9,663 bases of DNA from Candidatus Zixiibacteriota bacterium (GTDB lineage: Bacteria > Zixibacteria > MSB-5A5 > JAABVY01 > JAHJOQ01), in contig DAOVLC010000028.1 in assembly GCA_030631455.1 (NCBI GenBank), forward strand, positions 1-9,663, given 5' to 3'. Every line of letters starts with the position of its first letter. The first letter of the stretch is position 1. This document shows positions 1 to 5,934 of this stretch, piece after piece. The position numbers and the translations under genes were made by a program. The notes beneath the pieces are model-generated. The model saw only the letters and a program-made list of their open reading frames with translations. It made no database searches and was not told the DNA's origin.

Positions 1-27
1 AATCGATATTCCGCTTATCTATACAGC

Positions 28-525
28 ATGGGTCTTCTCGAATCAGATGTGCAGGAAAAACATCACCGCTATATGAACGAAGCGCTGAAAGAAGCTGCAC
101 GAGCGGCAGGCGAGGGTGAAGTACCGGTCGGTTGTGTGATCGTGCACGAAAACAGGATAGTCGGGCGTGGGCACAACCAGCGGGAGACGCTTCAGGATGC
201 TACCGCACATGCTGAGATGATTGCCATTACCGCCGCATGCCAGACTCTCGGAACCTGGCGGTTGGAGGACTGCATCATGTATGTCACTCTCGAACCGTGC
301 CCGATGTGCGCAGGAGCAATAGTGCTATCGAGAGTGAAACAGCTTGTCTTCGGGGCGCGCGATCCGAAAGCAGGAGCATGCGGAACGCTGTTTGATATTG
401 TGCGAGATGAGAAACTCAATCATATTGTCAAGGTGGTCTCGGGAGTGATGGCACAGGATGCGCAGATTCTGCTGAAAGAGTTTTTCGCAAACCTTCGGGA
501 GAAAGATCAGACAGCTGAGGAGTAG
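28..525 (+). CDS. tadA: tRNA-specific adenosine deaminase (A34 to inosine)
   Basis: A zinc-dependent cytidine-deaminase-fold enzyme that converts adenosine to inosine at the wobble position of tRNA-Arg(ACG) in the cytoplasm. The 165-aa product shows the two family signatures: HAE at residues 61-63 (zinc-binding His and catalytic Glu) and PCPMC at 90-94 (two zinc-binding Cys). It also has the VPVG segment near residue 32 and a downstream FGARDPKAG block typical of TadA. The length matches the usual 150-170 aa. The ATG at 28 has no clear Shine-Dalgarno site. It is preferred because residues 12-25 align with the first helix of known TadA proteins; an in-frame ATG at 73 would cut into that helix. 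The next gene starts 1 nt after the stop, so the two are probably co-transcribed. Nothing links it functionally to the sulfur genes. Identification is very secure; the exact start is less so. Confidence 0.95.
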   Translation: MGLLESDVQEKHHRYMNEALKEAARAAGEGEVPVGCVIVHENRIVGRGHNQRETLQDATAHAEMIAITAACQTLGTWRLEDCIMYVTLEPCPMCAGAIVLSRVKQLVFGARDPKAGACGTLFDIVRDEKLNHIVKVVSGVMAQDAQILLKEFFANLREKDQTAEE

Positions 526-526
526 T

Positions 527-1015
527 ATGAAGCTGACGGAACAGGAAATTCTGAAGCTCGCGGTCTCGATCATGTATCGAGGCCTCTACATCGATCTGAT
601 CGGCGCGGCATTCTTATTCGTGGTCGGGCAACTCGTGCGAAGCAGCGAGCTTCTGACTCCCGTAGAACCCGAGGCGCTGAGCTTTCTCGGATACAGCCTC
701 GTTGCTGTCAGCGCTATCGAAATATTCATGGTCATTATCCTGAAGAAAAGATGGATCACCAAAGACTCGCCGAGTCTTCGATTGATTAAGAATCGCGACG
801 CTTTTTACCGCCACCTGAGGCTTCTCTTTATGATCCTGTACATCGTAGCTCTTACACCGTCGCTCTACGGCTTCCTCTTTTTCATACTCGGGGGCTCTGA
901 GGATATCTTCATGATAATGCTCGCGATAACGCTCGTAGGATACATGCTTGTTAGAATCCGGCCCGACGACCTCGAAAAAGCAATAGGCGACTTCGATCTC
1001 GAAGATCCCGGATAA
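527..1015 (+). CDS. Unrecognised four-helix membrane protein
   Basis: I do not recognise this 162-aa protein. It shows four hydrophobic stretches long enough to cross the membrane, at about residues 20-37, 51-72, 98-121 and 124-143. A basic loop lies between helices 2 and 3 (about 73-97, rich in Lys and Arg) and the C-terminal tail is acidic (147-160). By the positive-inside rule the loop and both ends probably face the cytoplasm. There is no cysteine, heme-type histidine pair or enzyme motif, and no cleavable signal peptide. A GAGGAG ribosome site at 517-522 lies inside the end of tadA, and the ATG follows the tadA stop by 1 nt, so translation is likely coupled. It could be a lineage-specific conserved protein. 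No function is proposed. Confidence 0.8.
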   Translation: MKLTEQEILKLAVSIMYRGLYIDLIGAAFLFVVGQLVRSSELLTPVEPEALSFLGYSLVAVSAIEIFMVIILKKRWITKDSPSLRLIKNRDAFYRHLRLLFMILYIVALTPSLYGFLFFILGGSEDIFMIMLAITLVGYMLVRIRPDDLEKAIGDFDLEDPG

Positions 1016-1092
1016 ACGCTCCCTCTATTTACAGGCTTATGTTCAGCGTACAATCGGCTTGCATTGTCCGCCATTCTGACGTATACTGCTTC

Positions 1093-1139
1093 GTGTCACA
1101 AAGGAAATTGACACATTGAGGAGTTGCGCGTCGTATAAA
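1093..1139 (+). promoter_or_regulatory. Candidate promoter with overlapping inverted repeat before the small exported-protein gene
   Basis: A perfect TTGACA (1108-1113) is followed by TATAAA (1134-1139). The 20-nt spacing is longer than the ideal 17, so this is a weak or activator-dependent promoter at best. An inverted repeat, GTGTCA (1093-1098) and TGACAC (1109-1114) separated by 10 nt, overlaps the -35 hexamer, which is where an operator would be expected. It would drive the gene starting at 1197. No terminator is obvious between the preceding gene and this point, so read-through is possible. Confidence 0.35.
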
Positions 1140-1196
1140 TAGTGTGCGACCGCGTTTAGCTGTGGCAGCGGTTGCCTGAAATAAGGGAGAAGAATC

Positions 1197-1610
1197 ATGA
1201 GCAATCCTATAACTAACATATTACTTGCTGCGGTCGTTATTGCTGCTCTGATGCTAATGACCGTCACTTCGCCTGCGGTAGCCGGCAAGGTGCCCGACGG
1301 TTCTTCCGGCGACGATGAGGTGTCGAGAGGCAACACGGTATTCCTAATTGCGGGAGTCGCGGTTATCGCCGGAGTGACGATATGGATGATCACGAAGGGC
1401 AACGACGAACAAGGGAAAGATCAGGAGGAAGAGGATTCAGAGGCAGGCGCTTCAGAATCTGACGAACCTGAGAATAATCTTCTGGCTAACAACGAGTTTG
1501 CGACTGAAAGTCGCCCGGTCACAGAGGCTGAGAAGAAACTGCCGGTCAGCCCGTTTGTTGGTGTGAACCAGGATGAGACAATAACAGTCGGTCTCTCATT
1601 TAGCTTCTGA
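1197..1610 (+). CDS. Small exported or membrane-anchored acidic protein, unrecognised
   Basis: The product is 137 aa. Residues 1-29 look like a signal peptide: a hydrophobic core at about 8-22 and an AVA|G cleavage site near 27-30. A second hydrophobic segment spans about 47-66 and is followed by a strongly acidic, low-complexity region (69-93, many Glu, Asp and Ser). The C terminus (about 127-137) alternates polar and hydrophobic residues and ends in Phe, resembling an amphipathic beta strand. This suggests an envelope protein, either anchored by the second helix or, if the first segment is not cleaved, with two helices. The start is supported by a purine-rich ribosome site at 1183-1192. Base composition and codon use look like the neighbours. 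It stands alone between a promoter-like gap and the qmo control region. I do not recognise a family and assign no function. Confidence 0.72.
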   Translation: MSNPITNILLAAVVIAALMLMTVTSPAVAGKVPDGSSGDDEVSRGNTVFLIAGVAVIAGVTIWMITKGNDEQGKDQEEEDSEAGASESDEPENNLLANNEFATESRPVTEAEKKLPVSPFVGVNQDETITVGLSFSF

Positions 1611-1736
1611 TACCGTACATCATGGCTGGTGCCCCCTGCTCCGTGCGCAGATTGTACATGATCTTAATCCTATGCACCGGAGAATCGGTCAGCTTGATAT
1701 CAGACTCAATCCTGCGACATTTCCTTGCATAATCGC

Positions 1737-1765
1737 TTGACAAAAGCTGCTGACATCGTTATTTA
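1737..1765 (+). promoter_or_regulatory. Candidate sigma70-like promoter for qmoAB
   Basis: A consensus TTGACA (1737-1742) is followed after 17 nt by TATTTA (1760-1765). The -35 is perfect and the spacing ideal, but the -10 matches TATAAT at only three positions. Transcription would begin near 1772 and give a leader of about 150 nt before qmoA. This promoter would leave the Rex-like palindrome inside the transcribed leader, which is one reason to keep the alternative promoter near 1856 in mind. Confidence 0.45.
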
Positions 1766-1829
1766 GGCGCAATGATAGCTTGGAGGCAGGGCGTGTTTTT
1801 GCCGAATGCGCCTATTTTGCTTTCCAAGC
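1764..1829 (+). repeat. Two interleaved inverted repeats, pseudoknot-like order
   Basis: TAGGCGCA (1764-1771) is the exact reverse complement of 1807-1814. GCTTGGA (1778-1784) is the exact reverse complement of 1823-1829. The arms occur in the order a, b, a', b'. As RNA this would be a pseudoknot or a pair of competing hairpins, and as DNA two overlapping dyads. A T-rich run (1840-1846) begins 10 nt after the last arm. The first arm overlaps the candidate -10 element, so it would be transcribed only if a promoter further upstream is used. Confidence 0.45.
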
Positions 1830-1833
1830 GGGA

Positions 1834-1851
1834 TTGTTATTTTTTTCACAA
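1834..1851. promoter_or_regulatory. Rex-like operator palindrome upstream of qmoA
   Basis: This 18-bp site reads TTGTTAT-TTTT-TTCACAA. The established binding pattern of the redox repressor Rex, which senses the NADH/NAD+ ratio, is TTGTGAA-N4-TTCACAA; 12 of its 14 specified positions match and the right half is perfect. The dyad extends outward as GATTGT (1832-1837) and ACAATC (1848-1853). Rex is known to control sulfate-reduction genes in Desulfovibrio. Assignment to Rex rather than another repressor is inference. Confidence 0.5.
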
Positions 1852-1911
1852 TCTATTGAGGGTTTGAAAAGATGAATCATCAGAATCCGGCTCCGGCTGG
1901 ACAGATAAAGC

Positions 1912-1917
1912 AAGGAG
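1912..1917 (+). promoter_or_regulatory. Ribosome binding site of qmoA
   Basis: AAGGAG lies 6 nt before a GTG codon at 1924. It decides the start: no in-frame ATG gives a sensible N terminus, and the GTG places the flavin-binding Gly-rich loop at the expected distance from the start. Confidence 0.8.
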
Positions 1918-1923
1918 TGAATT

Positions 1924-3201
1924 GTGGCTGAATTCGAACCGGTCGAAAGCCAGATTAGTGCCGACACCCTGGTGGTGGGTGGTGGCATAGCCGGAATGAC
2001 TACCGCCATCGAAACCGCTGAGGTCGGCAAACATGTAATTTTGGTGGAGAAGCTTCCGTCGCTTGGGGGACGTGTAGCTGCTATGAATCAGTACTTCCCG
2101 AAACTCTGCCCGCCTACCTGCGGAATGGAGATTAACCTCAAGCGAATACGGCTGAGTCCATTTGTCCGTGTGCTGACACTCGCCGAGGTGGAAGCTGTCT
2201 CCGGCTCGGAAGGGGATTATGAGGTTACGATTAAACTGACCCCGCGTTATGTCAACGAGAAGTGTACGGCGTGCGGAGAATGCGCCAAGGTATGTGAGAT
2301 CGAACGCGAGAATGACTTCAACTACGGACTCGACAAGACAACGGCGATTTACCTGCCGCACATGATGGCTTATCCACCTCGCTATGTTATCGATCCCGAA
2401 TATGTGAATGATGATAGGATGAAGAAATGCGTTGATGCATGCGAGTACGGCGCTATCGAACTCGACATGCAACCGAAGACGATCACGGCGAAAGTCAGCG
2501 CTATCGTCTGGGCGACCGGATGGAAGCCGTACGACGCAACTAAGATCGAAAACCTCGGATTCGGCAAGTATCCCAACGTCATCACGAATGTCATTATGGA
2601 GAGAATCGCGTCGGAAAATGGTCCGACCGAAGGCAAGATCGTCCGGCCATCCGATCAGAGTGAGATTAAGTCGATCGGATTCGTACAATGCGCTGGCTCG
2701 CGCGATAAGAATTATCTTGCATATTGCTCCGGAATCTGCTGTCTCGCATCGATGAAGCAAGCCACGTACATTCGCGAGCGGTATCCCGATGCTGATATCT
2801 ATATCTTCTATATTGATATCAGATCACCGGGGCGTCTCGAAGATTTCTACGTAAAGATGCAGGAAGACGAGAAGATGCACTTCCGTCGCGGCAAAGTTGC
2901 TCGAATCACCGAGAGTCCGGGAACGCAGAATCTGGTTCTCGAAGCCGAGAATACGCTGACTGGCGAGATGACGAAGACGGAAGTCGAGATAGTGGTGCTT
3001 GCAACCGGAATGGTGCCGAATACACTCGATGATCCGCCACCACTCGATACACCTCTCGATGAATTCGGCTTCATCGTGGATGGTACCGGCAGAGGCGTAG
3101 TAGGAGCAGGCAGCACAATGAGACCTTTCGATGTCTCGGCCACAATCCAGGACGCTACGGGAGCTGCACTCAAGGCGATCAATGTCGGAGCGAGGAGGTA
3201 G
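1924..3201 (+). CDS. qmoA: Quinone-interacting oxidoreductase subunit A (HdrA-like flavoprotein)
   Basis: QmoA is a cytoplasmic FAD and iron-sulfur protein of the Qmo complex, which relays electrons between menaquinone and adenylylsulfate reductase. The product is 425 aa, close to the usual size. It has an N-terminal FAD-binding GGGIAG loop (19-24) with a VEK-xxxLGG segment (41-49), a [4Fe-4S] motif C114-x2-C-x2-C-x3-C124, and an ATGWKPYD segment (197-204). Conserved HdrA-family cysteines follow in QCAGSRD (255-261) and YCSGICC (267-273), then a second ATGMVP flavin segment (360-365) and a C-terminal GAAL block. A second cysteine cluster is incomplete: only C169 and C173 are present in the stretch 155-180. 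Translation starts at GTG. The stop is 4 nt before the qmoB start. HdrA of other complexes is the alternative, but size, neighbours and the QmoB partner argue for QmoA. Confidence 0.92.
   Translation: MAEFEPVESQISADTLVVGGGIAGMTTAIETAEVGKHVILVEKLPSLGGRVAAMNQYFPKLCPPTCGMEINLKRIRLSPFVRVLTLAEVEAVSGSEGDYEVTIKLTPRYVNEKCTACGECAKVCEIERENDFNYGLDKTTAIYLPHMMAYPPRYVIDPEYVNDDRMKKCVDACEYGAIELDMQPKTITAKVSAIVWATGWKPYDATKIENLGFGKYPNVITNVIMERIASENGPTEGKIVRPSDQSEIKSIGFVQCAGSRDKNYLAYCSGICCLASMKQATYIRERYPDADIYIFYIDIRSPGRLEDFYVKMQEDEKMHFRRGKVARITESPGTQNLVLEAENTLTGEMTKTEVEIVVLATGMVPNTLDDPPPLDTPLDEFGFIVDGTGRGVVGAGSTMRPFDVSATIQDATGAALKAINVGARR
3192..3198 (+). promoter_or_regulatory. Ribosome binding site of qmoB inside the qmoA end
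   Basis: GAGGAGG sits 7 nt before the ATG at 3206 and overlaps the last qmoA codons. It selects ATG 3206 over the in-frame ATG at 3131, which would add 25 Arg/Ser-rich residues unlike any QmoB N terminus and overlap qmoA. Confidence 0.85.
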
Positions 3202-3205
3202 AGCG

Positions 3206-5449
3206 ATGGAAACGAAAGTAGGATGCTATATCTGCAAAGGCTGTGACATCGGCAAGTCGCTTGATATCGATAAGCTGGTTGAAGCTGCTAACGAGGCCGG
3301 CAGCGCCGTATGCAAGACGCATGATATTCTTTGCACTCAGGAAGGTGTCGGGCAGATCAAAGCCGATATCGAGGCCGAAGGTCTCAATAGAATAGTGGTT
3401 GCCGCTTGCTCGAATCGTGTATTCCCCGAGTTGTTTGACTTCGGCAAGGATATCTTCACCGATCGCTCCAATCTTCGCGAGCATGTGGTCTGGTGCCATC
3501 CTCCCAACGACGAAGACACGCAGATGCTGGCGGAAGATCAAATTCGAGTGGGAATCGCGAAGGTCCAGGCCGGTGAACCACCGGAGCCTTTTTCCGAAGA
3601 AATAAGCAAGGATATTCTCGTTATCGGGGGCGGAATCACCGGCATGACTGCTGCTAAGTCGGCGGCAGGTGCCGGATACAATGTTGTCCTGGTCGAGAAA
3701 GAGAGCCAGCTTGGCGGATGGGCAACGAAGTACAAGAAGGTGTTTCCGAAACGGCCACCGTACAAGGATATTGAGGACTCCGGCTACGAGAAGCTGATCG
3801 AAGAGGTAGAGGCAGATCAGAATATCACGGTTCACAAGTCGACAGTCGTAGCGAAGACCAGCGGCCAGCCGGGCCAGTTCGCCATAACGCTCGAAAGCAA
3901 CGGATCGCAGACGGAGTTGAACATCGGGTCTATCGTCATGGCCTCGGGCTGGAAGCCGTACGATCCGGAGAAGCTGACCCATCTGGGGTACGGCATCTCT
4001 CCCGATGTCGTTACCAGTATCCAGATCGAGGAGATGTCCTCCAATGGTGGGATAAAGAAGCCATCGGATGGGAAACCACCGGACAGCATCGCGTTCATCC
4101 AGTGTGCCGGCTCGCGTGATCAGGATCATCTTCCATATTGCTCAGCGGTTTGCTGTCGAGTGTCTCTGAAACAGGCGATGTATGTCAGGGAGCAATATCC
4201 CGATGCGAAGATATACATTATCTACAAGGACCTGAGGTCCCCCCAGCAGTTCGAACTGTTCTATGCCAACGTACAGAATGATGATGGGCTCTTCATGACC
4301 AAGGGGGAAATCGCCGGTGTGACGCAGGTAGACGGCAAACTTGAAATCGCCGTGACCGATACTCTTCTCGGCGAAGACATCAGGGTGCAGGCTGACATGG
4401 TTGTTCTTGCAACCGGCATGGTTCCGACCTCCAGAGTGGAAGATGTGGAAAGCCCGGAAGTTGAGGAGGCTACTGAAGGTGCCGAAGAGAAGACCGACGG
4501 TACTACAGAAGATGGAAAGAAAGAAGCTCAGGCCGCGGAACCCGGTGCTAAGATCATAAACCTGACTTACAGGCAGGGCACAGATCTTCCTACCCTCAAG
4601 TACGGCTTTCCCGATTCGCACTTTATCTGCTTTCCGTACGAGAGCAGACGAACAGCCATATACGCGGCAGGATCAGTTCGTGCGCCGATGGACTTCGCTT
4701 CGAGTGCGAATGACGCATACGGGGCAGCCCTCAAGGCAATCCAGGCTGTAGAGGCACTGAGCCGAGGAGAAGCAGTTCATCCGAGAGCGGGAGATCTCAG
4801 CTATCCGGAGTTCTTCATGCAACGATGTACTCAGTGCAAGCGTTGCACCGAGGAGTGTCCGTTTGGGGCGCTTGATGAGGACGAGAAGGGCACTCCGCTC
4901 GAGAATCCGCTGCGCTGTCGCAGGTGTGGAATCTGCCTCGGTGCATGCCCCGAGAGAATCATAACCTTCAAGAACTACAGCATCAAGATGATGTCCCAGA
5001 TGATCAAGTCGATCGAGATTCCTGACGAGTTTGAGGAAAAGCCGAGAATCCTGGTGTTCGTATGCGAGAACGATGCCCTTCCGGCAGTAGATATGGCGGG
5101 GCTGAAACGGCTCCAGTACAACGCTATGGTCAGAATGATCCCGTTGCGCTGCATCGGTTCGATCAATGTCATCTGGATCAACGATGCACTGGCATCAGGG
5201 TTTGACGGTGTTTTGCTCCTTGGCTGCAAGAAGGGTGACGACTATCAGTGTCACTTCGTCAAAGGAAGCGAGTTTGCGACGACTCGAATGGATAATGTTC
5301 GCGATAAGCTGAAGCAGCTTGTTCTCGAAGAAGAGCGAGTGCAGATTCACGAGGTTGCTATCTCGGACTACAACAAGATACCGAAGATTCTCGACGACTT
5401 TCTTGAGGTCATCGAGACAGTCGGCCCGAATCCGTACAAAGGAATGTAG
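3206..5449 (+). CDS. qmoB: Quinone-interacting oxidoreductase subunit B (HdrA-MvhD fusion)
   Basis: QmoB is the second cytoplasmic flavoprotein of the Qmo complex. From ATG 3206 it is 747 aa. The N-terminal HdrA-type domain has C7, C10 and C13 in a GCYICKGC segment and further cysteines at 36, 43, 68 and 97. The FAD loop GGGITG (141-146) comes next, then QCAGSRD (299-305), YCSAVCC (311-317) and ATGMVP (402-407). An acidic low-complexity linker covers about 411-446. Two [4Fe-4S] ferredoxin motifs follow at C541-x2-C-x2-C-x3-C551 and C571-x2-C-x2-C-x3-C581. The C-terminal MvhD-like domain (about 614-735) has C620, C649, C674 and C682, probably holding a [2Fe-2S] centre. The gene is coupled to qmoA and followed by an intrinsic terminator, with no qmoC. 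Family identity is very secure. Confidence 0.93.
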   Translation: METKVGCYICKGCDIGKSLDIDKLVEAANEAGSAVCKTHDILCTQEGVGQIKADIEAEGLNRIVVAACSNRVFPELFDFGKDIFTDRSNLREHVVWCHPPNDEDTQMLAEDQIRVGIAKVQAGEPPEPFSEEISKDILVIGGGITGMTAAKSAAGAGYNVVLVEKESQLGGWATKYKKVFPKRPPYKDIEDSGYEKLIEEVEADQNITVHKSTVVAKTSGQPGQFAITLESNGSQTELNIGSIVMASGWKPYDPEKLTHLGYGISPDVVTSIQIEEMSSNGGIKKPSDGKPPDSIAFIQCAGSRDQDHLPYCSAVCCRVSLKQAMYVREQYPDAKIYIIYKDLRSPQQFELFYANVQNDDGLFMTKGEIAGVTQVDGKLEIAVTDTLLGEDIRVQADMVVLATGMVPTSRVEDVESPEVEEATEGAEEKTDGTTEDGKKEAQAAEPGAKIINLTYRQGTDLPTLKYGFPDSHFICFPYESRRTAIYAAGSVRAPMDFASSANDAYGAALKAIQAVEALSRGEAVHPRAGDLSYPEFFMQRCTQCKRCTEECPFGALDEDEKGTPLENPLRCRRCGICLGACPERIITFKNYSIKMMSQMIKSIEIPDEFEEKPRILVFVCENDALPAVDMAGLKRLQYNAMVRMIPLRCIGSINVIWINDALASGFDGVLLLGCKKGDDYQCHFVKGSEFATTRMDNVRDKLKQLVLEEERVQIHEVAISDYNKIPKILDDFLEVIETVGPNPYKGM

Positions 5450-5481
5450 CCGCTCACTTGACAGTCGATTAGTCTATTCGC

Positions 5482-5511
5482 AAGCCCCCCATTCAGGGGG
5501 GCTTTTTCTTT
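5482..5511 (+). terminator. Intrinsic terminator after qmoB
   Basis: A perfect 9-bp stem pairs AAGCCCCCC (5482-5490) with GGGGGGCTT (5496-5504) across a 5-nt ATTCA loop, followed by a T-rich tract (5503-5511). It begins 32 nt after the qmoB stop and should end the qmoAB transcript, separating it from dsr. Confidence 0.92.
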
Positions 5512-5716
5512 GCCGGTTCTCCACGGACTGGCGAGTGCTGGTTGCCTCCGATTTGGAAAGATTCACAAGACTTTGACGAACCAACCTATCGCTCGAACTC
5601 GGCTCAAGATCGAAATCGGGAGCTTCACATCACAGGAACACAATGATACATAGGGAGTTAGGTGGTCGATAAAAGGAGACGAATAAGGTTGCGTTGCCCG
5701 GCGCAAAAATGAAAGA

Positions 5717-5734
5717 TAAAGAATTTTTTCACAT
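5717..5734. promoter_or_regulatory. Rex-like site just upstream of the dsr promoter
   Basis: The 18-bp window TAAAGAA-TTTT-TTCACAT matches the Rex pattern at 10 of 14 specified positions, with the GAA-N4-TTC core intact and the right half matching 6 of 7. It shares the 10-mer TTTTTTCACA (5724-5733) with the stronger site before qmoA (1841-1850). It ends 7 nt before the -35 element, a position where a bound regulator could affect polymerase. Confidence 0.35.
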
Positions 5735-5741
5735 TTTCCCC

Positions 5742-5770
5742 TTGACTCGGTGGTTAGAATTCCGTAATAA
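5742..5770 (+). promoter_or_regulatory. Strong sigma70-like promoter for dsrABDN
   Basis: TTGACT (5742-5747) and TAATAA (5765-5770) are separated by exactly 17 nt. Five of six -35 positions match consensus. Transcription should start near 5777, giving a leader of about 158 nt before dsrA. It is the only good promoter in the spacer and lies well after the qmoB terminator. Confidence 0.7.
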
Positions 5771-5934
5771 TTACGTCTGTTGTGTCTGATTTCCTCTTGG
5801 GCTTTTGGCCCGGGTCGGGTGAATCATGATGCGAATGCAAGATCACATAGAGCCGGATTAGGGAGTACAGAAACATATCTGGCAAAGAAACCTGAAGATT
5901 AGCGACTTTACCTCTTAAGACGCAAGGAGAAACG

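Larger units (their letters stand above)
1611..1923. other. 313-nt control region upstream of qmoA
   Basis: No convincing gene lies here on either strand. In order it contains: a stretch with no clear terminator after the small exported-protein gene (1611-1736); a sigma70-like promoter (1737-1765); two interleaved inverted repeats (1764-1829); a Rex-like palindrome (1834-1851); a small near-palindrome GATGA-A-TCATC (1871-1881); and the qmoA ribosome site (1912-1917). An alternative weaker promoter, TTGAGG (1856-1861) with CAGAAT (1881-1886) and a 19-nt spacer, would put the palindrome just upstream of the -35, as it is before dsrA. Confidence 0.6.
5450..5934. other. 485-nt spacer between qmoB and dsrA
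   Basis: No gene is supported on either strand. It holds the qmoAB terminator (5482-5511), about 200 nt with no gene but two TTCACA hexamers (5562-5567 and 5624-5629), a Rex-like site (5717-5734), a strong promoter (5742-5770) and a leader of about 158 nt. The leader contains a small hairpin, GGGC (5799-5802) with GCCC (5808-5811), extendable by two G-U pairs. It also has an 11-codon open frame (5826-5861) without a good ribosome site. The dsrA ribosome site is AAGGAGA at 5924-5930. There is no trace of a degraded qmoC. Confidence 0.7.

Noticed and set aside
1016..1048. ACGCT (1016-1020) and AGCGT (1044-1048) as a terminator after the membrane protein gene
   Set aside because: Only 5 bp with a 23-nt loop and no T-tract.
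1873..1880. The 8-mer TGAATCAT shared by the qmoA leader and the dsrA leader (5820-5827)
   Set aside because: Too short and at different distances from the start codons; chance is sufficient.
1846..2760. A 304-codon open frame on the minus strand opposite qmoA
   Set aside because: Its sequence looks like the complement of qmoA codons with no domain; the plus strand clearly encodes QmoA.
3131..3205. An upstream in-frame ATG that would extend QmoB by 25 residues
   Set aside because: It overlaps qmoA, lacks a ribosome site and encodes an Arg/Ser-rich leader unlike QmoB; ATG 3206 has a strong GAGGAGG.
3179..4129. A 316-codon open frame on the minus strand opposite qmoB
   Set aside because: An antisense shadow of a well-conserved gene with no recognisable motif or ribosome site.
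5663..5710. A 15-codon GTG frame after a purine-rich stretch
   Set aside because: It lies upstream of the dsr promoter and downstream of the terminator, so it is probably not transcribed, and it is too short to support.
5826..5861. An 11-codon open frame in the dsrA leader as a leader peptide
   Set aside because: Poor ribosome site and no run of regulatory codons; it could easily be chance.
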